Assembly (NCBI RefSeq): GCF_000002995.4
Contig: NW_025062476.1
Span: forward strand, 8,492,501 to 8,556,500
Origin: Brugia malayi
Taxonomy: Eukaryota; Nematoda; Chromadorea; Rhabditida; Onchocercidae
DNA: 64,000 nucleotides
Direction: 5' to 3'
Shown: in pieces, positions 50,181 through 61,699 of the stretch
How positions within the stretch are numbered: the stretch's first letter is position 1
Layout: the number at the start of each line of letters is the position of its first letter
The notes under the pieces: model-generated
The model's database searches: none
The model's input: the letters and a program-made list of their open reading frames with translations, nothing else
Told to the model about the DNA's origin: nothing
Translations under genes and position numbers: made by a program

Positions 50181-52546
50181 TTAATTGTTAAACAACAGAT
50201 TTGTATTTATTACAACTGCAAAATGTAATAAGTAAGAATTCTTTAATTCATAGTAATCACCTCTAGTAATTACGTAGATTGCATCACGTACATCTCGTGC
50301 TACAGTATTTCCGATAATAGCACCCTGTATAATGAAAATAACAATTGGTATATTATAATGTATAAAAATATGTTCCTTGAAGTTTTCTGTATTATGGCTT
50401 TCATTGGTATATAATTAATCAAATGCAATGTAATCAAAAGCGATGTTATACCTTATGTATGGCATATTTATTTGTTAGGAATTAATTGAAATCGAAGCCA
50501 GGTAGGAGAGAAGAGACGAGACAAATGGAGGGGTGCTGGGCAACCGACCGCTACCATTAATTATCTGAAGAGGAAAAAGCTCTAAGAGGCTATTATAAAT
50601 AGCTGTTGGCTGCATAACAGGAACATATGAGTCCACATTTTTGCTTGTCCTGCTGACATTCTCCAAATATTAGTTATATTGCGCAACAATATGTCGCAGA
50701 GATTAATTCGTAATTGGTTCATTTTCAGTTACAATAGGAATTGTTAAATAAAGAAATAGAAATAGTAGAATTTCAATTTAATGAAGCGTTAACACTGAGC
50801 ACTAAATGAAAAGATGATTGAAAATCTACCGAGCAATCAAAAAAATACGAATAAGTAATCATAAAAACTCATCCTGCAGAAAAAATAAATGATGCAGAAT
50901 GAGTTAATATAAAATGAAACAGCTAAATGAGTAAAAATTGGGTAACAAGATATTTTACAATTATTTTGGATCCGAATTTCTATATCCTTTGGTTTAGGAT
51001 TAATTCTTGACAGTTACATTGTCGTAAGTAGTTCTCGCTGAAGAAACGTAATTCGATTGATTCTAGATATTTCTTGCCAACAGGAAAACATTAAAATGGA
51101 ACAATCTAAGAACTATGTTCTTCCAATAAGAATGACAGTGTCATCAAATGTTTTCTGCAATTAATAGGCCTGAGCAAGAGGAAGAACTTAAATCACATTT
51201 CCTATTATCCTCAGAGAATTCATTTGTCATTCCCTTCTTATATGATGAAGAACTGTAAGAAAAGGATGGGAAAAATGGAACGCGTAAAGGCACTAACTGA
51301 GGCCTTTAATAAATAGATAACTTTGCAGGATGACATAACCTTCTTCCGTTCAGGATGATGAATAAGAAACTTGGAGACAAGACTGATGGAGGAAGATTTA
51401 AAGTTAGATAGACGAAACAGTTCAAACTATACAACTGGAACTGTCTTGAAAAAGATTGCAAACTAATAGTGACATACTATGTCACATTTAAGAGAAACTA
51501 AAGAAAGTGGGCACTGATTCATAACCTTCCGTAAAGTCGTGGTGCCAGCCAATGATCAAATGACCATATTGCCAAACTGTCTCCGGTTGTTGAATCCGAC
51601 TGACATTTCATGAAACTTTCCATTCTCCTGTCTATTCATCTGCTTTAAAAGCTATTTCCAATAGCATTGGCGGCAATAGGAGTGATGGCAAAGGCAATGG
51701 CAGTAGCAGCAGCGCAATAATGACACTATCAATAGCTAGCAGCAGACCTATGCTCTCAGCAGTCCAATCGGTCTTTCCTCACCCCAAATGAGACATTTTG
51801 GCCTGATCATTTTTTCAATCTATTACTTAAACAAAGACAGACAGAGCCTTTTCTTTTGTTTCTACATCTCTTTCTCTTATTTTTTCTATAGCTGCATCAA
51901 AATTCGCAACCTCTCTTCCCGGACCAATTTCAATTCATGATTGGTATTCTCGAATTCTCGAAATTTTTCTTTTGAGAAACTAGTAGTAAATTTTGGGAAT
52001 GAAAATTTTGTAATAGAAACATCTCAAATTCCCCCATCATCTTTTTTAGTAGATCTTGGAAAAGTTTGATAGAATTTGCCCAAATTTTAAAACACTAGAT
52101 CTTATTTCCTAACTTTTTATTTTTGACCCATTTTAATAAAATGTTAAAGCCTAATTTTAATACAGTATTAAATGCAGACTAGTGACTGCTTTTATTCGTA
52201 ATAAAATTTCAATTTAGGAGGAAATATTTACAAAGAAGAAGGAATCTAATAATCAAGCAATACCAGTGCACTACGACATGTATTCCAAGAAGTTTCGGGT
52301 AAATCGGTTTTAATTAATTTGAGAAAGCAATCTGGATAATCAAAGATATAAAGAATAGAATACATATATATATAATTGTAATCGATGTTTGCTTGCAGCT
52401 ACAGCAATAAACTTTTGCAAATCATGCTGTCTTAATGATTTTAATGCTTTGGGAGGAACACTTTTCAGCCTTAAGCTACCTGAACCCTCTAGTAATTTGA
52501 AATATTTCGTATTGCCTGTTCCATTCCTGGAAACTCCAGAGGCCAT
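50181..52546 (-). CDS. Candidate two-exon small protein, 108 aa, unknown
   Basis: Exon 1 (52546-52364) starts MASGVSRNGTGNTKYFKLL and ends ...KHRLQLYIY at a GTATTC donor. Exon 2 (50324-50181) follows a TTATACAG acceptor, begins GAIIGNTVARDVRDAIYVIT and runs to TAA. Both junction phases are 0 and the join yields one plausible helical segment (LYIYGAIIGNTVARDV). The N-terminal half is polar and basic (SVPPKALKSLRQHDLQKF). I do not recognise a family; small mitochondrial inner-membrane or assembly proteins can look like this, but that is only a guess. The 2-kb intron could hide another exon, and exon 2 may have its own donor at AGAG/GTGATT, which would remove the last 26 or so residues. Confidence 0.35.
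51594..51791 (+). other. Coding-like island, Gly/Ser-rich, unassigned
   Basis: A plus-strand frame of about 65 codons without an ATG at its start contains NSIGGNRSDGKGNGSSSSAI and ends VQSVFPHPK before TGA. Its codon composition is much less AT-biased than its surroundings. It lies antisense in the intron of the candidate gene at 50181-52546. It could be a terminal exon of an unseen gene or a low-complexity AGC/GGC repeat. Confidence 0.25.
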
Positions 52547-53588
52547 TCCGATTTAGCTTACTTTGATGCCACAGAAAACGGAAATTGAAAAATGAGAAGT
52601 GCGAAGATAAAATGGCCTTTGTTAATTTCCTGAACAACTGAAACAATAATGGGATAGAAATAGATCTACAAAAAATGATGGCGAGTGGTAACTTTGGTAT
52701 GCCGAAATATAGAGTAGTGAACAGGGGTGTTGATGCTACTAGCTGACAGGCCTGATTTAACTTGGCTTATCCTGGCCAAGCGGCATTGTGCAATGAATGG
52801 AAGACACAGAAAAAGATGGGTGAAGTGTCTCGGGCACATAGGACCTTCATGATTATTGCTTATTTAATTAAATGAAACGGATGTTACTGCTGTGGCTATT
52901 GCTTTTGCTATCCTCCACAGTTGCTTCGATGGTGAATTGCATTGTATATTAGCATCGCGACATATGTCAACGTATGTTAACTTCCTGTACAGACAAATGA
53001 TGCATTTGTGCTTACGCTGTATTTTCAAACTTAAATATAACAAAAATAGTGCATCTCTGTTCCTTATGAAAACTTGGATGTGACATTTGAGCAGTGACAT
53101 TTGCTGCAATAAACTTAATTGATCGTTCCCAGATATATTATTATATACACGATTTTTTAACGAACACTGTGACAAAAATTGATAAAAAGGATCTTCTAGA
53201 TGACAATTATCTTCATTACCTCGTCTTTCTGTTTCAAAATCACAATAATGGTTTTAATAATTTGGAACCATTTTTCAAATCTCGGCAAACAGTGTGTATC
53301 TCATTATCTTATATATCTGTTGTAAGTAGTGGACGAACAGTGCTTAAACGCTCTATTATGTTTTAAGTGATATCCAAAGGCTGTTTTACTCTCTCTATGA
53401 ACTTACTGGGATTTCGATCTTGAATTTCCATTTGTTTGGATTTTCTAAACTTTTTTCGTCTCTGTTTGCGCAAATTAACTTTTCATTTAAGTATTTTTTA
53501 ATTTTGTACAATATTTAGAAATAGTACAATTAGGATAATAGTTATTGCAACTCAGAACCTTCAAAGGCAATTAGCAAAGCATTTTCTT
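52547..53588. other. Intergenic region upstream of the small gene and downstream of the GPCR
   Basis: Open frames on both strands (minus 52864-53175, plus 53094-53366) overlap, and neither has splice or domain support. Part of the stretch is the GPCR 3' UTR. Confidence 0.4.
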
Positions 53589-56500
53589 CTATTTATCAAC
53601 AATTGTAATAGTTTCTTTAGCTTCCTCGTCCTTCATAAATTTTGGTGATTCTTTGTTTTCATTTAAACGGCATTCTTGCTGACAATCTCCTTTCTTCTCA
53701 TAGCTATCGAGCTTGTTCACGTTTTTGCGCTCTTTAATTATTAATAAATTATTATCCTAAAAAAATAAGTGCATTTTATGTAAATTTTTATTTTGTCGGA
53801 CGGTAAAAAACATGCTCCTTTGTTCAAAAAGCGGAATTGACAGGAAATATATGATAGCAGATGGATGGACTCATTTTCCTCTTTGCCTACGTTGTTGCAA
53901 TAAAAGAGGTTGTTAGCTACATATATAGCAACTCAGTTAATTACTACCCATCGGTTATGTTACTTACTGATTTCATATCTTTCGTATAACGATTAAACTC
54001 ATTTTTTTAACTGCCATCGTTCTTGTTCTCTGGAATTCTCCTTCATAAACAAACAAAATGTCTAAGTAATAGATAAATAAGTATTAAAAAACTGTTTGCT
54101 TCATTTCAAGATCATCATGCTGCTAAACTTTACAGTCGTGCTGTTTTCCCCCTTCTTATTAAGAATTTGACTTACTGTAATTTATCTACAGGTTTCTATC
54201 GAGAGATATTGGCTGCTATTTATCGACTTCATTTATTTTGCTTGTGGTTCTCTATCTCGTTACAAATCTTTCAAGTAAGTTTTTTAAGTAAGTTTTACTC
54301 AACTTTCACAATGGATTATAATTTCTAATTATTACTCTAATTTCCTGATTGATCCATCAAATATATGTTTTGTATCAAACAAACCCGAAATAAGGTATTA
54401 TGGAATAAAATGTTCGACGGTAACGACTGCATGTGCAGAAATATACGGTAAAACCAACGTAGCAGTTGATAAGTGATAATACGTCAAGTATATCGGCGAT
54501 CGTTAAATAAACATAGAAATGAAACTGAGCTGTGTAAATAGCTGGAAATGAAAATTCCTTTTACCCATTAAAAATTTATTTATTCCATAAATTATCCAAT
54601 TTTGGCACAAAATATTCATATTTTTTTCATTTTTTTCATAACAATAATGAATGAATGAACGTCAAAAGACTTAAGATGATTTAAGTATTTTGAAAGGAAA
54701 ATAGCATAATTATAATATGTGTAACAAGTTCCATGTCTACAATAATCTGCTGAAATTTGAATCTACAGATGATTGGAATGTGCTTGCTGTGCTTTTTATA
54801 TTTGCTTAATTTCTTTCAATTCCGAGAATCTCATACCATTTTTCCTTCCTACTTCATTAAAAATTCGTTAAACTTTAACCCAGTTGATTATTTACCTACT
54901 CTCCCATTTATGCAGTACTTTTTATTTTGTACTTTGCTTATTCACAAAGTAATGCTTTTAATTTGACAATTCTTTTCAAATGTAACAAACCATTAAAAAT
55001 AGCTATAATTCCCTGCGGTAATTCAGTACACAAAAAGCTAGAAACCATCAGAAGTAGCATGCAAGTTGTGTGATCCTTGTAAACTCTGTCCTTAGCTCTT
55101 TCTCGCAGCAGTGCTACTCGTTTCTTCTTATTCTTGGCTAATTTTACCAATAGACAATACGTTAAAAACAGCAGTAATATGCACGGTATCACCTGAAAGA
55201 CAAGAATAATTTTACAGAAGGGAATGTGGTGGGTTGCAGTCATCATTGAGGAAAAAAAAAAACTTTAATAAACCTCACTTTCATCATAATTCCAGTAAGC
55301 CATAAATTCAGCTTCAACAGGAAACAATCGTTGTTGACAAACATTTTGGAGAGACCGATACTGTATTTGTTAGAAATAGAACTTGAATCTGATTCTGAGA
55401 GATCTGTGGGATGGATTTCTTTCAGTCCTATGAAATGAGGACTGTTCTCTTGGAGAACAATATCGTGCGCCAACAATGTAGGAATGCACAAAGCGAATAT
55501 TGCAAAAGATATTAACAGTGATATAAGCCTAAAAAGTAAAAAGTCTCATAAATCGTAATAAATGATTTGATACAAAGTCTAATAACATGTCAGTGGTTAT
55601 GAATTTATTAGAAAGATTTTTCAATAAATTGAAGTGTCCGACCAGATAACTTACCCAGCAACTCTGGTTTCAAGGAGCTGACTGCGTTGGGTTTGCACTG
55701 AACAGATTCGAATATAAGTGATGAAAACAAGAAGATATAGTGATATACTATGTAATGCAGTACTCAATACTACATGTAGTTTGAGCAGCAGTACCCAACC
55801 GTATGAGTATCCCCCAGTACTGCTTGCGCAGAATTCATATCGCAAAAGATAAATCTTAATTAGCTCAATTGAGAATGTAGATATGAAAAGTATACTATTA
55901 TGTAGAATTTGCTGATAGTACTGCATTGTCAACTCTTCATTGTTGAATATTGCATATGTGAGGTCTGTCAATAGAAATTAAAGTTCGATTAATCATTAAG
56001 TAATAAAATTATAATCATAATTATCAAAAATTATCTCATTTTCTATAAAAATAAAAACCGTGAACACTTTTTTCTAGACAGTACTGCATGTTGCATCGAG
56101 ATTTTCCTCTAAAATATTTTAAGAATTAGCATTAAGTGCTCAGTCAATTTAAAAGGTAAAATGTTAAGTGTTTTAAAAATCGAAAAAATGTGATGTTATC
56201 ATCAGTTAAAAATATTATACTCACAGCATATGAACTCATAGTACCGCTATCAGCCAGTGCTATGCAAATGAGAACAGTATGAACAGAAGATCGTAACATT
56301 GACGGCCTTTTAAGGATCCAGATGTGTGTGCAGTTTGCGAGTAACCCAAACACACACAGTATCATACTAACATATTTATGAAGTTTACGATAAGACCTGG
56401 AAAGTGATTTTGTCGAAATATCGAGAGAATATTTTTGCTGAATTATAATTCAATTCGTATGAATGAAGCTTCTGATTACGTTCATCTCTCATCCGCAATA

Positions 56501-56912
56501 TAACTAAATTCATTGGCTGTTGCTGGGCTTTGATTACTCTAATATATATCGTAAGATAAAAATAAATGAAAAAAGCAAACACATTTTATGTTTTTTTTCT
56601 TATTCAGAATTTCAATTAAATACTCAATTCACTTTTTAAAAAAAAAAAAAAAAATCAATCAACTTAAAGTTTTTTAAAAAAAAAACTTTTTTTAAAAAAC
56701 TTTAAGTTTTTTTTAAAAAAAAAAACTTTTTTTTAAAAAAAACTTTAAGTTGATTGATTTTTTGAGAACGTCAAATGTAATTCTATTAGCAACAGCGACA
56801 CATTTATAGTTTAATAACAAACTTACAGACAAAATTCGTTTACAATACTGAGAATGGATAATGCAATAGCATCCTTTTCATCGAAAAGTTGTGGACTGTT
56901 TGGACATTCCAT
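53589..56912 (-). CDS. Rhodopsin-class peptide GPCR, DMSR/Srw-like, 446 aa
   Basis: Seven exons join with matching phases: 56912-56827, 56396-56221, 55964-55655, 55528-55279, 55192-54991, 54529-54381 and 53756-53589. The start ATG lies just after an ATTTCAG acceptor. TM1 is about 38-58 (FGLLANCTHIWIL, Asn50), TM2 has LICIALADSGTMSSY (Asp78), followed by a glycosylation site NLT at 88. TM5 begins near 275, then a basic loop (AKNKKKRVALLRERAKDR). HTTCMLLLM...ELPQGI (315-336) is the TM6 hallmark of nematode Srw and Drosophila myosuppressin-receptor-related (DMSR) receptors of FMRFamide-like peptides. TM7 has DVLSLINCYVGFTVY then SRYRRTF. A long polar C-tail (KKGDCQQECRLNENKE) ends TITIVDK. The second extracellular loop is long and Ser/Asp-rich. 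A plasma-membrane receptor for an amidated neuropeptide is likely; the exact orthologue is not assigned. Confidence 0.85.
56651..56763. repeat. 113-bp near-perfect palindrome of A and T tracts
   Basis: In the first intron of the GPCR gene, AAAAATCAATCAACTTAAAG (56651-56670) is matched by its exact reverse complement at 56744-56763. Between them alternate A-tracts, T-tracts and further CTTTAAG-type units that are also nearly palindromic. It may be a small inverted-repeat transposon remnant or a hairpin expansion. An assembly artefact is possible because such sequences are hard to read. Confidence 0.8.
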
Positions 56913-57304
56913 TTATTTTTCTCTGAAATAAATTTGGACATTTTTTATTATTGTTGAACTTCAAATAAATTTTAAATTATTTTGAGTTTTTTTAGAGGAA
57001 AATTGGAAAAAAGCTAACTTAATAATATATGATGAATATTGGCATTGAATACTTGATTTTTTCCAAGCAGTTAAAAAAGATTAAAAGAAGAAAGCATTTA
57101 TGTGATTGCTGCAATGATTTTTAGATAGTTATTTGTTACTATAATATCATTATTAAAGCTAAGCATACGAAATGTCCAGAACAGCTATTATCATTAAAAT
57201 GAAAAAAAGAAAAAATGATTTTAAAAAGCATTTATTTCTATTATTAAGTTTCCAATGACTTCTGAAAAGGAAACATTTCTCATAATTGCTGTTATTGTAA
57301 GCTT

Positions 57305-57602
57305 CATTAGCAGTCATTCGACATCTGCACCACCTTATATAAGATTCAGATAATAATTGCAAATATATTATAAATTAAGGATTTATTATACATTAAACGA
57401 TTTACTATAAAATATCTATTATTAAAATGAAACAACCCAATCTAAGTGGAACAGAAATATTTTATTTATAAATCAGCCGTAGTTCCACTGCAATGCAGCA
57501 GAAAAAATATTTATAATTCATTAGCAGTCATGCGATATCAGTTTTGCTTTGTATAAGATATAAATAACAATTAAGGATATATTATAAATTAAGCATTTAT
57601 TT
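57305..57602. repeat. Imperfect direct repeat, two copies about 214 bp apart
   Basis: Both copies begin CATTAGCAGTCAT and share TATAAGAT and ATATTATAAATTAAG/C-ATTTATT stretches (57305-57389 and 57519-57602), with many substitutions between them. This is an old local duplication. Confidence 0.55.
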
Positions 57603-60600
57603 TAATTCTGTGTATTGTGATATCTGTTCTCGACTCAACGACTGCTGGAAATCTCCACAAAAGGATCACTCACATTGGTTGTTATCCTTTTCAGAGGATG
57701 GTCAAAGAAGTTGTCATTGCTTGCTTTACACTAGTTTTTTTTTTGATTGCTAACACTGAAAACTTCAAAAAATAGCTACAATAAAAAGCTAAAACGGAAG
57801 TTGCTTGAATTTTATTCTCTGTTCAGTATGTGGAACTAATCAATATGATTTAGTAAGAAAATTTGATCAATACGATCTGGTAAGAAAATTCATAAGATGA
57901 ATATTTAAACTTGTCCAATCGTAGAAAATTCCATAGAAAAATGAAATCTTGGATATTCTTTTAGGCCTCATAGTCTTATTTTCCATGAAAACCAGTCCAA
58001 AAAAATACTTTGTCTAATATATTTTGATTTAAAACGTGAAATGTTCATATTTCCAAAAATGTCCCATGGGAAGAAACTCACTTTTGGCATTTCTTTCAAA
58101 ATATGAATAGTATTACAAACATGTGAATTTAAAATTCATACAGCGGTGCTGAACAGATTATGTAATTTACTGCTAATTAATATTGATTATTTCAGTTGAT
58201 AAGTAAACAGCATCAGAACTTTAAGTATTTTTCACATTAAAGAGATAAGCACGAAAGAATAAGAGTGTAAAAATCGCTAAAGCACTGTTGAAAGTTTTAT
58301 GATTGGCAATAATTTTTTTCCTAAGCTTATGAAAATCACACTGGTTCAGATTTAAATAGCTTAATTTTAGGATGATCAAAGTAGATGAAATATCGGAACA
58401 TAATGTAACGGAAGATAAAGAAGTAAACGGGACGAATGAAATTTAATTTTATAAAATGAAAAACCTCACTGACTTGTTTAGAATTGTCTTTCCTTTTATG
58501 AAAAGCATTAAAAATATTAAAATTGATAGTCTAACCAAGTAGTTATCAGTAATTTTCACATAATTCTATATTGCTTTTAATTTTCTTGATGGGTTCCAAT
58601 CCTTTGAATGTAATAGATTTCCCACCATAAGAACAATTTAACATAAAACAATTATGCAAGCAACACAACCGTATTTGCAATTTTATCAACCTGAAAAATG
58701 ACTAAAAGTCCTTACCTGCACTTTCTGTCCTATAGATTCTCAAAAATTGCAATATACAATTGATAAAAACGAATTTATTTCCATGAAAAATAAAAAACAG
58801 TTATTAGAAATAACGGAAAAAAGAGTGGATTATAACAGGTACGTCTACAAATGAATTATTATGGACTGTAACTGGAAATTAAAGAAGGGTAGACGGAATT
58901 AACTAATAAGATATTATCTAGAAAGAGTAAATTGAATGAATGGTAAAAGAAGTAAAGGAATTAATGTCACCATACCGCTTGATGTCATTTACGATTGAAT
59001 CGCGAATAAAAATAAACTATAAGATTTTGAGAGAATCCTTTTTAGCTGCTATTAAAATATATAATCAGGAAATAAAATATATAATAAGTTTTATTGAGCA
59101 ATATTGCACCAAATTGCATCCCACAAATTTAATTTATGAAATTGTTAATAAAAATTGTTTTTTTCATTCGTCTTAAAATGTCTTACCTTACAGTTTTTTG
59201 TCGTATCATAGCTGTTTTCATTTCTTGGTATCCACCTTGGATTTGGATGTCTGGCATACTAATTTTCACTGACAAATGAGTGTCAAACATGTTTTACAAC
59301 ACTGAATAGCAAGACTGCTTTCACATTAGATAGCACTGAATAGTGACTTATTCCTTGTAACAACTTAATTCACATTAATTTTATTTATTTATTTTTTTTT
59401 AGGAAAATACATTCAGTGTTCACAGTTAAAAAGCATTGTTAAAAATAAAGATGCAAATGAAGGATTATAAAAAGTTTGAGCAATATAATTGAATAAGCAA
59501 AGAAATCACCTGCAAGGAAATTAATCTAAAAAGCGAAATGTGATATGCTTGACTACAAAAAATATAAAATGAAATGAGTCTTTACTGCTCACGGAAGAAT
59601 TATTTTGAAAAAAGTGAGCAAGAAAAAAAATTTAAAAAAGTGAAAAAAAAAAGAAAAAATTTGAAATGAAAAGAATGCAAGTGGCACGACCAGATCGTTC
59701 GAATATTAGAGATTACGATTACTTGAAAAAGAAATAGAAGTTATTTCCCGTTTTAAAGATATTTTTAGCAAAAATAACATGTAAATATAAAAACAAGTAA
59801 TGCTTAAAAAAATTGTATGTAAGGGTGCAAATGAGATGATAACATTTTTCAGTCTTGAGAATATTGAGGAACAGGGATTACTCCTGCATACAAGAAAAGA
59901 AAAATATATTGATGTATATGGAATAATTATTTTTAACTTTAGTTTGAAAAATTTCTAGACATTAAAAAAACTGAAATATTTAAATAGGTAAATGAAAATT
60001 TAAATCTTTCTATCAGATAAATTTCAAACAAAATACGATGATGTGAATGATTTTCGCAACTCTCCCAGTGTGAGAAGTTTAATAATATGTAGCAAAGTTT
60101 GAAAATAGCTGAAGAAATAACGAATATACGTTAGCGGTCCCTCAAGAATTATACATTTTTATCTTTTTAAGTTTTTCAACTTTCGTATTTTGAGTAATGG
60201 ATTATTAATAGAAAATATATGAAGTTTGAAAATATGTGACAGCAGTTTTAGCTTATAAGAAGGAATTTCGCTGATTTCGAAATGCGTAAGCAGAATATTT
60301 TGCTGCAACTGCTTTTTCCATAGCTTTTCAATGACATCGTTATTTAAATAAATTTAAAATAGTAAGCTTTAGGTTTAAATATGTATCTTCAAATGCTCTT
60401 GGGGTCATCACATGAAGGAGCCTTACAAATAAGTAACTTATTGGGAAACCTGAATTATTTAGTGACTTATTTTGGAAAATTTTCCATTTCTTCATTACAT
60501 ACTAATACAGAGAAATAGGTGATTGAAAGATAAAGTATAATTTATCAATATATTTTATGGCTGCGTCATATAGTCATAAATGACAGTTGAAAAATTGAGA

Positions 60601-61618
60601 ATAGCTTAAGATGGATGACGGTCGGAGATAATCTTTGAAGGCCAATTAGCTTAAGTTGCTAGCTTGGTTAAGGAAGATGACTACTTGATGAAGTATGTAA
60701 ATCCTTAAGTTTTATTTGTGCCATCTGTTTTAACCTATCCGTGATTTGTTAATTTCCTTCCAACTGGTTTATTAAAATGATTACAAATCGAAATGCTAGC
60801 ATGAATACAAAACATAAACAAGAAAACAATTAGTAATTGAAAGAGGAAGTTGTAATAAAAATTATCAAGATTTGTTTGTGTAATCAAACAAATAATATGT
60901 TACTATAATTCTATAATGACCGTTTTATCTTGAAATCGAACCAAATTAATTGTCAGTGAAACATCGGAAAATGAGAATTTTGGAATTATCAGAAAAAATA
61001 CTCAAAATCATAATGCCATAAGAAAAAATTTTTATTTTTTGGTTAGTAAAATATAAGCAACTAATTATAATGAATGATGATTTCAAAGCATATGAATAAA
61101 TGCGACATTCTTCTGACAAATGTTGATACTTTTTAAAGTTACAGAACATTTGTTTCTTTTTGGTTTCATGAATACAAAGTATAAAAACATTTTTCCTTTT
61201 GATTGAAAATTTCTCTCGAGAATATGTTTCACTTTTAGTTTTACAATTTCTATTAGCATATTAAAATTCATATTTCTTGCTTTTAGTTCTTAATGAAAGA
61301 AATTATCTCATAATGAAAAAGATAGGAAAATAAATAAATATTTTAGAAGTATGACTTCAAAGCTGATAGTGTCGACTAGTTTGAGATGAGAATGAACACA
61401 AAACTGAGACAAACATTAATTCTCAAAGTTTTTGATTTTCTTCATCATAAATTTGTTTGAAAAACTTTTTTCTGCGAATCAAAAAAAAAATCTTAAAAGA
61501 TAACTTAAAGATTTTGCAAAAGGCATAAATCTGAGTAGCAAATTTATTATAATTGAAATGAAAAAATCCAATGAACGACAATCAGTTATTAGTAAAATTC
61601 ATACTTTATTTGCAAATT

Positions 61619-61699
61619 AATATACTGTATTCATATTAATATACAACTATACTGTATTTATATTAATATACAATTAATATACAAATTAATATACAACTG
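61619..61699. repeat. Short AT tandem array (TTAATATACAA-type)
   Basis: Two copies of a roughly 26-base unit containing TATACTGTATT and TATTAATATACAA, followed by shorter TTAATATACAA copies. The unit core TATTAATA is palindromic. Confidence 0.7.

Noticed and set aside
52864..53175. 103-codon minus-strand frame downstream of the GPCR gene
   Set aside because: Not joined to the GPCR, whose stop is at 53589; no motif, and an overlapping frame is open on the other strand.
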